Of a stretch of 64,000 nt of DNA, positions 30,112 through 41,026 are shown piece after piece. The notes beneath the pieces are model-generated. The model ran no database searches, was not told the origin of the DNA, and saw only the letters and a program-made list of their open reading frames with translations. A program made the translations under genes and the position numbers. The stretch covers positions 23,198,000 through 23,261,999 of the forward strand of contig OX388314.1 in NCBI GenBank assembly GCA_947579605.1. Direction: 5' to 3'. This DNA is from Athripsodes cinereus (Eukaryota > Arthropoda > Insecta > Trichoptera > Leptoceridae). Every line of letters begins with the position of its first letter. The stretch's first letter is position 1.

Positions 30112-30597
30112 CTCTACAGTCTACACGCGTTAAAGTTCTAATAGAGATTCTAATATCTAATTAAATAGGTAATTAGCAAGTTTTTATTTTAATGCTTATT
30201 AGTTAAAGATAAATGTCTTTCATTTTTTTGTAAATTAATAATAGCCGTATCTAAACTGCTTGGCAAATGCAGTGAACGAAGGGTTCTGTCTTTTTTCTTT
30301 GTGATTTAGGAGAGAGGGAAATCAAATTATTTTCTTTATTTATTTTTTCATATAAGTATTGACTGTTTAATCTTAACATTAGTAATTTGAGTTAAACTCG
30401 AGCTATGTACCTATATTGATTCTGATTGTATTTAATATTGATATGTTGCTGTGTAAAATTGCTTGTATTAAATGAACAGTAAAGGATGTATAAATAAGTA
30501 ATTAAAACGTATTTTCCGAACTAATCAACATTATAACTAATGTATAAGGTGTGATTTTTGTGGATGTAACTGTGATATCAAGCTTCTTATTCTGTAT

Positions 30598-30840
30598 TTG
30601 CCGCGTACAGACAGCTGGATGCGAACGTCAAGCATCAAGCAAAAATCTTAAATCTTTCGGCGACAATTCGGAGCATTCTCTGAAGAAATACTCGAATAAA
30701 TGCCTTCGTTACGTCTCATGGAATGGTAACGAAGGCATTCATTCGAATATTTCTTCGGAGAATGCTCCAAATTGTCGCCGAAAGATTTAAGATTTTTGCT
30801 TGATGCTTGACGTTCGCATCCAGCTGTCTGTACACGGCAA
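30598..30840. mobile_element. Near-perfect foldback element
   Basis: Arms 30598-30712 and 30726-30840 (115 bp each) are inverted copies with about five mismatches, all transitions, around a 13-bp loop. Outer ends read ttgccgcgtacagacag and reversed ttgccgtgtacagacag. Non-coding. The frame at 30551-30790 is an accident of the palindrome. Confidence 0.85.
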
Positions 30841-31740
30841 TTTGTGATCTTTCAAAACTCCTTTTGAAGTGTTGAACCAAACTTGTTGTGTTGTCAAACG
30901 GTAGATACTTAATTCACGGACATTGTGATCTAACTACAAAGATAAATTCACCGGGATCCCACGATATTTTGGACCGCCTCTGTTTTTACTCGTTATAATA
31001 ATTGTGAATTCATGATACACATTATGTAGATTTACTCATTTATACATTTACTTCTACGTTACGTATGTTTTACAGTAATTATATTATTATTGTTGCCGGC
31101 CGGCGTAATGCATGAGTGGTTCATAATCCTTCATAATGACATCGATTACTGAAAAATAATCGAATGCACGATGTTTTCAATGTGTTTACTCACTGTGAGT
31201 TGACTAAAGTATAGGTATGTTAAATGCGATTTAGTGGAACAGCAATAATCACCGCCGTGTACCTACTCTCCAAAGAAACATTTCAATGATGAAAAGTTGT
31301 AAAAGAAAGTAATGTATGTATAGTTTAAGACTGGTAGTTAAATGATACTATGGGTTGCATTTGATTATAGGGATGTATTTAGGTATGTTTTTTTTAAGTA
31401 CCTACCGTTGCTCGCCAAATCTTTCATCAGTTATTATGAATTCAGTATTGATACTGTTGTGCAAAGAAAACTTTAACTGCATCGAATCATTATAAGAACG
31501 ATCATCATTTCATGATAGGCATACCTAAAATTTACAACTACACTCAAAAACAGCCAGTGCCATGCACACTACTAACTAGTAGGTATACTGTGACACTACA
31601 AAATATTGATAACACGTTCATAAGATAGTATTATTTATTGTATGTTTTACTGATTAACTTCATCTTTTTACATAATATCAACTGTCAATAAATATTTGTT
31701 TTTGTCATTACTTTATCGAGTTATTTTTACGTTTTGTGTT
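30841..31740. other. Intergenic upstream of RidA, no gene seen
   Basis: No coding signal. A ggccggccg-like palindrome lies near 31096. Otherwise AT-rich. Confidence 0.4.
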
Positions 31741-31744
31741 TTCA

Positions 31745-31867
31745 GATTTGGTCAGTCAGTTGACGTTTTATTTGACTACGTATTGTCGGTGTGGTTCGCT
31801 GGCGTGTAGTGGTGATTCCGTAACTAGAATACATAACTAATTTAAATTTGATATTATTTAGTTCAAT
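31745..31867 (+). promoter_or_regulatory. RIDA: Probable RidA core promoter and 5' UTR
   Basis: An arthropod initiator-like TCAGTC lies at 31752-31757, giving a 5' UTR of about 110 nt. No TATA box at the expected distance. Inferred only. Confidence 0.35.
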
Positions 31868-31932
31868 ATGGCAACCATCATAAAGAAAATTATAACATCG
31901 GCGAATTGCTACAAGCCGGTAGGACCATACAG
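31868..31932 (+). CDS. RIDA: RidA exon 1
   Basis: 65 bp. MATIIKKIITSANCYKPVGP then TAC AG|gttagt. This ATG, in context caatATGG, gives the family's usual N-terminus length. Confidence 0.92.
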
Positions 31933-34900
31933 GTTAGTTTTATTTATTTTTTATTACCAAATATATTATATTTATTTGTACTTTACGTTAATATAACAAC
32001 AGTTGATAAAATTATTATATTAACTTGTTTACAGTGAACACTGTCATTTACAAAGTGTACAAGCATTGACTTTCAACACCAATACAATGATAAGTAATGG
32101 TACAACTACATAAACTCAACAAAACTAGTTGTAATAACTAGATTTAAATAAAAATAGCACACTGTAGGTAATTTGTGACTGTGTTACTACGGTATATCCT
32201 ATAAGTTTTTTTTTTCCTGCTGAGATCGCCTTGGCTTTGGCCAGCTTTTGAGCTGTTATGGTCTCAGTGCAGGGCAGTGACGGATACATATGTGGCGCCC
32301 CCCCTTGCGGAGTCTATTGACGATGTCTTGTAGGTATATCTGTATAATCAGTTAAAATAAAACTTTCTTAAACTTTGCATGTGACTTGATTATTTTTTTA
32401 TTACGATAAAAATAAAGGTAGCTCAAGATATCTGATACGCCCCCCCTCCCTTAAGTTTTTTTCTGAATCCGCCACTGGTGCAGGATGACATTTTTAAGAT
32501 AATTTTAAGAGAGGTAGCCAAAGAATTCAATTTCACTCCGATAAATAAATAAATGAATAAAGTAAAATTTATTTTCTTAGAACGAAATATTATCTAAAAT
32601 GTTAAGATTAGAATATCGTATGGAAATTAAAAGACAAAGACGATTGCTGCAGTAAAACAGCAATGAATTTATGATTCATGAATACGATATACCTACCTTG
32701 GTTCATTTGACCTCTAAAATAATACTGAATAAAAAAAATTAATTGCTAATTATGCAGTTAAAAATATATGCTTTTACATCTGCAGGGTTACTCCTGACAC
32801 AATTTAAATACGATCTTAATCTTGACTTGATCTTAATCCTAGGATGCGCGTAGCGAATATAGTAAAAAATACGTGCATACCAATCCCGCGGAAGTTGAGA
32901 ACACTCGTTTTTAAGATTTACATTAATATTATGGTTGTATTATGTGATTATAACTCCGAGAATGCACCAGACATTGATGTATACACATTTATATTGTTGT
33001 GATATTTATCAAATTTTATGAAATATGCCTTTTAATTTAATTTAATTTCGTTAACCGTTTGCTACTGCGGGCTTGGCATGCACGTATTTTTGCACATTGT
33101 AGGGTTAAGATCAAGACAAGATTAAGATCGTATTTAGATTGTGTCAAGAGTAAACCTGCTGATCCCAAATCGATGAACAATATTTCATTCATATAATTAT
33201 TATTACCTATTACTCTCCTAAACTAACTCTGCACATCGTTACAGCTTTTGTCCAATGCGATGTGCAAAGAGATACTAAATTGTAAGCAAAAAAGTACACC
33301 TACAAACCCATGATATTTTATTTTTATTACACAACACAGTTAATTTTTCACTTTGATTTAATTAAAATCTCGAGTACTTTCGTCAACGTAGATATATTGA
33401 CATTTTCAAGAGTTCTCTTGAAAATTTTCTATATCTGTATTGACAAAAGTACCTACTCGAGATTTTAAATAAATCAATGTGAAAAATCAACTGTGGTGTG
33501 TTATAAAAATAAAATATCATCAGTATGAATTTGCACTCTGTGAACCAACACATTTGTACATCAAATATCACCATTTTATTTCCAGTCAAGCCATATTAGT
33601 AGACCGTACCCTCTACGTGTCTGGAGTTCTTGGTATCGATAAGGAGAGCAACAAACTGGTGGATGGTGGAGCGGCCTCCGAAGCCAGGATGGCGCTCACC
33701 AACCTGGGACACGTTCTATCTGCAGCTGGATCCAAGTACGACAACGTGGTGAAGACCACCATCATGCTAAATGATATCAAGGACTTCCCAGATGTTAACA
33801 AAGTTTATCAAGAATGTAAGTTTTACTGGAGTTTACCAGGTTATCTTGTTGTTGTTTGTTTAACATAATTACTTAATTAAGTAAGTAAAAATTAGCCAGG
33901 GGGCCTAAAATGGGCACATTGAGCAATTTATCTACAATTCATATTTGGTGAAATGTTTCCGTTAAATCGTTTTACAATTCCTAATATGATCCTATTATGA
34001 TTAATATAAAGTGGCCTTTTTAGCCCCCCTGGACGTTACTTCAAGCGCGGATCTTATTCATAGATAGGTATTATGTTAATTAATTTTTTTTTTAAATTGA
34101 TTTCATTATGACATACCTACCAATCATCAACCGAAATTGTAAATACTAGAAAATCAAAGGAAAAATTGGTAATGTGACCAAACGCATTTATGTTGCAAGG
34201 CTTGAAGAAAATTGATTGTTTTTATTATTGTATGGGTCCTTTTATGGCCTTTTCAAATATAAAGGAAGTGAAGTTCTTATGTATAAGTAGGAAAATGACC
34301 TCAAGCATCTCAACTTTATGGAGTGAAACAGCTTAATGATATAATTATAAAAATTAATTTTGGAACATATTATATTTTCTGAGAAATAAATACTAGTCTT
34401 TACCATATAGGTCTATGGTATCTAAAGACTTTTTATAAATATATAACATAAAATTAATAAAGATTTATACCATGACACCATTACGCTATCTCCTACAAGT
34501 GGGGTAGCCAACGGGCGAACTGCATGTAATAAACACGCAAGTCGTCCTCTCCGTGACAATAAAAGTAAAGATATTCAATATTGGTGGCATACCTTGACGC
34601 TGAACCGAAGATATTAAATATCTTAAATATTTTAATGATGTTTTACAAATATTTGCCTTTTACAGAAAACTTATGGAAAAGAGTGTGAGATGTTTTCTTT
34701 ACCGAATACTTCCTCGTTATTTAATTTACAACTTATTTAAATTTGCTTTTCTTATATTTTATATTGGTATACCTATACAATACAGCCCTATTTACAATTT
34801 GTTTATAAGTAAATAAAAGTTAGGTTAATATGTTTTATTCCTCAAAATAAACTCTTATCTTTATATTTTACTTGACGATCTGACTGAAGTAAGTATTCAA

Positions 34901-36154
34901 AATATTGTTATACACCTCATTATTTTTGTAGGATATTTGGTAGGTACTCTTGAGGTTGAACATTCTATTTTTAAAAACGAAATTTTGACGTTTGTTAGAT
35001 ACTAGATAAGATTCTTAAAATAAGAAACAAATTGCGAGTAATTCCCCAGTCCACAGAAATAAGCGATATGACGTCACTGTGACGTTACTTATATTTGAAT
35101 ATAGAATCACTTCGCTGACATGAGCACACTTGTGAGGATATCTAATGACGTCATTTTTGCATGCTTTATAATATTTTCCTCCAGATGAAGTCTCGTCCGG
35201 CCAAAATAACCTCAAATGCAATGCTTCAATTTGCATTATCTGATCATGATATGATTACAGGTTGAACGCAAGTGAAAACATGAACTTTAATTAAATTCAG
35301 TTAATAATCTGCTCCGTGGAATCTTCGGCAAAGAATAGACCTCTGATTATTTTTGTATAGGTTTTTGACTGTCCTCTAAAAGATGGGTGTTCGAATAAGA
35401 TGGCTGGCTTTAAAAAAAAATCTTAAAAGTAGATTTACAGATATAGATTTAATAATGGAAAATAGATTTAATTGTTATTTAATTTAATTAACGGAATTAG
35501 GTAGTTTATTTGATTTTTTCAAAACATTTATTTTTGTACGATGTGTGTTTTTCTTTTTTTTTCAAGTTTTATGGATATGTTTTAGTAATATTTTGATAGT
35601 GTTTTCTTTTTTTATTTACTTTTGTAATATTGTAACAAGTAACTCACTTCAAAACACGAGATTATCTCTTTTTGAAGTTGAGTCATTGAAATTTATTGTT
35701 TTATTTATATGTATTTGCTAACTATGAAAAAAATGTGAAAAAAAATGATAAAATAAAATTAAAAAAAAGAAAAGATAATTGACATTTATGATTCAGAGAT
35801 GATGTGTGCTAACCATTTTGAATGTTTTGTTATTTAATTAACATGGAGAGGACAATCCATGTGTTTGTTACTTGCATTCAATCTGCTGGCTACCCCACTT
35901 GTGGGATATGCCATGATGGTATAGATAGATAGATTCGCACTTGCTCTCACAAGTGACGCCACAGATTCTTTACTAAATACTCGTACTAGATGTATGCCTT
36001 CGGATTATACCTACATCCTTTAATTTTGTTCACAGTTTTCAAGTCAAATTTCCCAGCCCGATCTACCTACCAAGTTGGAAAGTTGCCTCTCGGAGCCAAT
36101 GTAGAGATTGAAGTCATCGCTCTCGTAGGAGATGTCAAAACAGAAAATGCGTGA
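31868..36154 (+). CDS. RIDA: RidA/UK114 family 2-iminobutanoate/2-iminopropanoate deaminase (whole gene, 3 exons)
   Basis: The protein hydrolyses reactive enamine/imine intermediates released by PLP enzymes to ketoacids and ammonia, protecting them from damage. Family members are homotrimers. Exons 31868-31932, 33586-33815 and 36036-36154 join without a stop to give 137 aa, the same length as human RIDA. YKPVGPYSQAI at the N-terminus, GVLGIDKESNKLVDGG, and PARSTYQVGKLPLGANVEIE at the end are family hallmarks. Arg107 and Glu124 correspond to the substrate-carboxylate-binding Arg and the catalytic-site Glu. Intron 1 contains two DNA-transposon remnants and a hAT element, one of them ending about 40 bp before exon 2. 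AATAAA at 36254-36259 probably ends the transcript. Confidence 0.95.
32275..32477. mobile_element. Small hAT element in RidA intron 1
   Basis: Inverted ends CAGTGACGGATACA and CAGTGGCGGATTCA. Flanking 8-mers gtgcaggg (32267-32274) and gtgcagga (32478-32485) match in 7 of 8. Subterminal poly-C/poly-G blocks. 203 bp, non-coding. Confidence 0.75.
32781..33160. mobile_element. MITE with long TIRs, copy B
   Basis: Left end tgcagggttactcctgacac and right end reversed agcaggtttactcttgacac, sharing aatacgatcttaatctt. It has the same family TIRs as 21495-21698 but a longer, unrelated core. Located in RidA intron 1. Confidence 0.7.
33330..33545. mobile_element. TIR element directly upstream of RidA exon 2
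   Basis: Inverted arms 33330-33400 and about 33430-33502 share aaaatctcgagta, caactgtg/cacagtt and gtgaaaaat. The adjoining 33500-33545 matches 24640-24705. The element ends roughly 40 bp before the exon 2 acceptor. The frame at 33383-33589 is a shadow. Confidence 0.65.
33586..33815 (+). CDS. RIDA: RidA exon 2
   Basis: 230 bp between acceptor TTTCCAG and donor T|GTAAGT. Reads SQAILVDRTLYVSGVLGIDK and NVVKTTIMLNDIKDFPDVNK. Read-through past the donor meets a stop soon after, so splicing is needed. Confidence 0.95.
33816..36035 (+). other. RidA intron 2
   Basis: 2.2 kb, GT-AG. It holds a copy of the dispersed SINE-like repeat at 34478-34612 and a degenerate LINE-tail-like piece near 35880-35930. 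No other supported feature. Confidence 0.6.
34478..34612 (+). repeat. Dispersed SINE-like repeat, copy 3
   Basis: Order: 'cattacgctatctcctacaa', 'tggggtagcc', 'gcatgtaataaacacgcaag', 'gtgacaataaa', 'gaagatattaaatatc'. Reverse orientation to the copies at 15560 and 19365. Confidence 0.5.
36036..36154 (+). CDS. RIDA: RidA exon 3
   Basis: 119 bp including TGA. Begins after acceptor GTTCACAG with FFKSNFPARSTYQVGKLPLG and ends VGDVKTENA. Contains the C-terminal family signature. Confidence 0.95.
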
Positions 36155-36253
36155 CTAGAAGAAAAGGCACTGTCTTTTGATTCCAAACTATAAGACGACT
36201 CCATATTATAATCTTACTTGTTATTCATTATTTTGTTTATAATCTGTAATATT

Positions 36254-36259
36254 AATAAA
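36254..36259 (+). terminator. RidA polyadenylation signal AATAAA
   Basis: Perfect AATAAA 100 bases after the stop, followed by a T-rich stretch. Confidence 0.7.
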
Positions 36260-36279
36260 ACTGTTTTTACACACTATTC

Positions 36280-37390
36280 TTTATGTTATTTTTATTTATC
36301 CTTGTACAAAATCTCTTGAATTTTTTTCGTAGAATATTGTTTTTATTTTTTTTGAGATTTTTACTCTTATTTCATGATGCATCATAACGGGGTGTCGATC
36401 GAAATATATTGCAAACAAAATTATTAAATTGTAATTAAACACTTCTGTCATTTTTTTCTAGAGTTTTTAATAGCATTTAATACTTTATTACCTATTCAAT
36501 ATTCTACTTTATCATTTTTCAAACACATTGTAGATAAATCAATCTACAATATTGTTAACCCCTACGTTAGCAACAGTATGAACAAATACCTACATTAAAA
36601 ACTTAATTCGATCATGTTGGGTTTATGTTATTTTTATCAAAAACCGTGTGCATTCTGGACAACATAAAAGGGTGGGTTTTAAGAATCATAAATATGAAAA
36701 TAAAATTTTAACACGACATTAGGGCGTTGCTCTCATAACTATATTAATAATACCAAAGAGTTTAAAAAGATTTATGTGTATAAATATACAAGTTATAGGT
36801 GTTTATGTTTCGCATTCTATCACACACGTTTACTTACCTATACGAATATAATATATTGTATTACAATGTTATGTACAAGTATTTTTAAATTTAGTATAAT
36901 ATAAATCAAAATAATATAATACCTATCATTAAAATAATATTTAGTATGTTTGGAATGAGTAAAATTATTACTTTTGTCTAATTATTTTCTCATATTAAAT
37001 TTATGCAATAATTTTCCATGGCGCTTCAATCTACGATTCAGATTGAAATCTCATATATTAAAATATTTTTACAAAAAAAGATAACTTTTATAATCCAATA
37101 TATTTATTTATTTATTTTATCCTTTTTACATATAATCTTTATATAACAGTGTAATAAAACAATTAAAAATTTAAAGTACTAAGACGTGGTAAGTGGCAAG
37201 ATTACAACTATGAAGTGATTTCTTCCATTTCCATCTATCTCACGATATCCTAAATCTAATATGAAATGTAATCGTACCAGTACCTTTATTGTCTTAACCT
37301 TTACGTAATTTTTGGTTCATTGATAAAAAAAAGAAAATAATGACAAACAACTGGTATTCTTTTGTCTTCACAATGTAAGGTCCACCAACC
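36280..37390. other. AT-rich intergenic, nothing recognised
   Basis: No coding or repeat structure could be supported. Confidence 0.45.
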
Positions 37391-37591
37391 GAGAAACGCT
37401 TTATGCAAACCATAGTAGCAACCATCTTTTTTGGATTTCATATTTGAGATCTCAAATGGATCGCGAACTCCGTTTTAAATGACGCCGGAACAATTAAGTT
37501 CAATACTTTCCATCCATTTGATCCATTTGAGATCTGAAATATGAAAACCCAAAAAGATGGTTGCTTCTACGGTTTGCATAAAGCGTTTCTT
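37391..37591. mobile_element. Foldback MITE
   Basis: Arms 37391-37462 and 37520-37591 share aaacgctttatgcaaacc, gcaaccatctttttt and gatctcaaatggatc in inverted order. A related single-end fragment occurs at 63330-63405. Frames at 37475-37918 and 37635-37865 overlap it or its flank and show no family resemblance. Confidence 0.75.
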
Positions 37592-39655
37592 TGTCTTTAA
37601 GTAAACCGTTAAGAGCAAATGATAACACCTTCCAATGAACCAATTAAAAACCTCCTTGGAATGCCCTCTTGTACTCAGCTCCCAATTAAATTTGTTGTTT
37701 TTGTTGTGTGCTAATTTTTCTGTAGGTATTCTTCCAAATGTTTCTACACAATGTTGCGATGAAAATAGCTTTCGACCGGACATGCTGTATAACATTGCTG
37801 TTATGTGTAGGTATATAGATAGGTATATGTCGTGTGACAGAGTAGTCTTGCGTGCTTTCTTGTAAAATAAAATTCCTTTTTTTATCGATTGCAACAAAAC
37901 ACCAAAAATGTTAATCATACAAGGTCACGTGATAGTCGGTATTTTACATAATATTATTTAATTTTAGATTTTTGTTCGCCACCACCTGAAAGTACTTTTC
38001 TCTGTTTGAATAGAAAAGACGTCCAAGTTTTTCAAGAGTTAGTATCGATTTATTTATCTATTTTACTTTCTTTTCCAGCATTTGACGGCTATCATCGAAA
38101 TAGAGGAAATGTTATACTAAAACTCGTATGACACTCCCTCTTATTCGATCATAGCCTTATTTGTAGGTATTCCTCATTGCTGAGGTGTGCGTCGTTATCT
38201 CGCGTATATTTTTTAAACGATAAATCTGGGTTTCTGATAAACCCAAATACACCCCCATAACCCTCACAGAAAGTAATATGCTTGTATCGTGAAGGTAAAC
38301 TAGAACATCAGCAGGAGGAATAGAACCTGCTGGTATCTCGTGAAAGAGTAAGACGTTAATATCAGGGCCACCTCCTTTTGTACCAAATATCTTGGTCCAC
38401 AATTAATCTTAATTTAGGCTTCTGAATCGGAGATGTTATGCTGTGACTAGATGAAGACCTAGCCTGTCCATCATATCGATGAGCGATCTATTGGTTGAAA
38501 TTTCGGTACATTTCTGTCGAACAATACACAACTATTATGTCATCAACCGATGACAATAAATATCAATTTAAGACGTATGAAGACGAGAAATAAGCAGAAG
38601 ACAGTAGATATCATAGTTGTACAATATATTTACGAAAGTGGACTCAGAAAAGACATGCCTAAAAATGAACGATTTTTCTAAGATTATTCCGAAAAGATTG
38701 GCGGCGCAAGGACCTCATTGAACCTGAAAAAGAAGTAAAGTTTTGTAGATTTTCAGTCAGAAACTCCAAGCTTGGAATCCCAAAGTTTTCGTACTCTAAC
38801 TTCGGACCAAAAATATAGTAAATAAAAGTTATCTTCACGAGTGTTAAGATGTTGAAAAAATATTCTCTTCTCATTACAAAGAGAGTTTTAGAAACACTGA
38901 CCAAATTTTCGAAAGTGAAATTTCTGGACGATCACTCTGTGACCGGATGTCCAATGAGACACGATTATTTTATATTTTCCAGCTATTTTGTGTTTATAAC
39001 GTCAAGCATTGCTCGTTGTATAGTGAACCAACACGCAAACTTTATTGTTTTTTTTTTTGTAATTTTATTAGACTTAATATCATAATAAAAAAGAATCGGA
39101 CTTTTTACCTCACCCTCACAATATGGCGAATATTTCCGAAAGGTTGACGTATTAGGATTAGTACTCACCAGAGAGTTTGTTGACTTTTAACGTTGAAATT
39201 CCTTGCAAGTCAGGCAAAGAAATAAAAAGAGAGAATTAAATGATACGCAAACATGTTTCGCACACAACCCCGTCGTAATACATTTTCTTCTTGTAATTCA
39301 CCATGTGTGAATAAGCTTCCAAAATAAAGTATACAAACATGGGGATAAGAGATGTATGGAAGTGAAAGTAATTATATTTAATTGTTCACGAAATTCTCAG
39401 CTAAAAATAGAATTCCATTCTTTTCGACTGTACTGTAAGAGGAAGGTTTTCGTAAAATATAAGACATATGCCATCTTCAATTCAGTGATGAGGTTCGCCA
39501 ATCACCTAGATTGTCTTATTATTTATGCCACAGAAAACAGAGATAATTGGTCGGCTAGTTACCCCAATTTTTGATAAAATTCCTGACGCATCGAATAAAC
39601 AGTTTGGGTATGTTGATAGGAAAAAAAAACTATTAAGAGATAAAAAAAGTGACGT
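37592..39655. other. Intergenic, unassigned frames only
   Basis: Several 60-80-codon frames on both strands (for example 38157-38402 and 38659-38904, minus) have less repetitive composition than the surroundings, but no recognisable domain and no splice context I could support. 39440-39545 is another copy of the dispersed SINE-like repeat. Confidence 0.4.
39440..39545 (-). repeat. Dispersed SINE-like repeat, copy 4
   Basis: Contains atataagacatatgccatctt, caattcagtgatgagg, ttgtcttattatttatgcca and cagaaaacagagat in the family order. Confidence 0.45.
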
Positions 39656-39659
39656 ATGA

Positions 39660-39890
39660 TCGATGAAGGAGGATGGTAGCTGAAATAAGTTCTAGGAGTT
39701 AAAATATGGTACGTGGCTTGACCACGTGGATCAAATTGTCAAGAACGGTTGCGTGTTAAGTAAGAGGAATCGGCGTGCATATACGAGAAACTGGATGAAT
39801 GTAGAGGAAGCGAAAGAAGTATGTAAGGTTAGATCAACATGGCGTTCCGTTCTCTCTGCCTACCCCACCTGGGACACGGCGTGAAGATAT
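39660..39890 (+). repeat. LINE RT C-terminal fragment
   Basis: Same family as 50485-50736: gtggcttgaccacgtggatc, then gtagaggaagcgaaagaag, gttctctctgcctacccc and cacggcgtgaa. Frameshifted; no long frame. Confidence 0.65.
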
Positions 39891-40590
39891 AGTATAGTAG
39901 TTTGAATAAGAGGCCTATGTCCAACACTAAATACAAGAAAGTTTAGTATGTCAACGTCAACAATACACTTTCATCTTTCAGTGATCCTTTAATACTAACC
40001 TCAGTAACACAAAGTGGATTCACTCATTCCAATTTGCCATTTACTTACCTGATTCACTCAACAAGTTACTTCTTTACTCGACATTTCTAAACTTTTGATA
40101 TTTTTGTCAAAGGAACGTGTATTGTGAAAGAGGGTTAAAATTTGTACGCGAAAAAATCCTCTTTTTAGCCAAATATGATTCAACAGATTAAATAAATTGG
40201 TATAGTGTAAGTATTAATTAGACTTTCACAAGAATTTGAATACAGAAATTAAAAACCCATTATTACACTAATTTAAAATTCTTTCGTACAAATTGTACGG
40301 GTGTGTGTAATTGTAGTATTGAAGTGTAATTTCTATACATTATTTCAACATTCTAATTAATGATTACTTGAGTGTTGAAGAATTAAAATTACTGTATAGT
40401 ATTTTGATTATGTAATACTACATGCTCCAATCAATTAATCGATTAAAATACTATTACTTTTCCATTACACAAATCGTCAAATACAATTATATTATTGTTT
40501 TTCGATATTTATGATTTCAACGCGTCACTGTTTTGTACCTTATCAATAAATTAAATGTTGAATTAATTTTATTTTAAAGGGTACATTATT

Positions 40591-40864
40591 GGTGATATTC
40601 GTCATTAAAGAGAGACCCACCTCATATCCGAATATCTCAAGTGTCGTAAACTCCTACTTATCCGCACATTCAAACCAAAATTGTCCTCACGTTCACGAGC
40701 AGACCATTGGGCAGGCCTGAAGGGCCGGCCGGTCAAAACCGCCGTCGCAGGAATATTTTATACTACTTCTTTCTTCAATGTCCCTTTTGGAAGTGAGTAA
40801 ATTTATTAAGAACATAAACAAAATAAAGTAGGACAAGAAAACTTAGATGGGTGATATTCGTCAT
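40591..40864 (+). mobile_element. Retroposed fragment with 15-bp flanking repeats
   Basis: The 15-mer ggtgatattcgtcat occurs at 40591-40605 and 40850-40864, bracketing a 244-bp insert. The insert is GC-richer than its surroundings (it includes gggccggccgg) and ends with aaaataaagtaggacaagaaa, an AATAAA-type signal near its 3' end. Long direct repeats of this kind are typical of target-primed retroposition. The source sequence is not recognised. Confidence 0.55.
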
Positions 40865-41026
40865 GGAATCTTATACATATTTGAATTCTTTCGTATGTGT
40901 GTTTATTATATATCCTTTATAGCTGCTTTCGCCTGATAAGTAACAGTCGGGTAACCGATGCCATCTTCTGGAAGCAAACCTTTGTCATTCAGTTGTAGCA
41001 ATGTTGAGGAAGCTTGTGTGCATTAC

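Noticed and set aside
30551..30790. 79-codon frame resembling a small Cys/Ser/Lys-rich protein
   Set aside because: It is an arm of the long palindrome, and the reverse arm gives an equivalent frame. No independent coding evidence.
34020..34040. Short C-rich blocks such as 'agcccccctgg' as hAT edges
   Set aside because: No inverted end or flanking 8-mer could be paired with them.
38157..38904. Minus-strand frames at 38157-38402 and 38659-38904 with fairly balanced composition (one ending in a basic SLRRQSF stretch)
   Set aside because: No recognisable domain, and no convincing splice sites or partner exons found by eye. Kept only as a region to check with RNA data.
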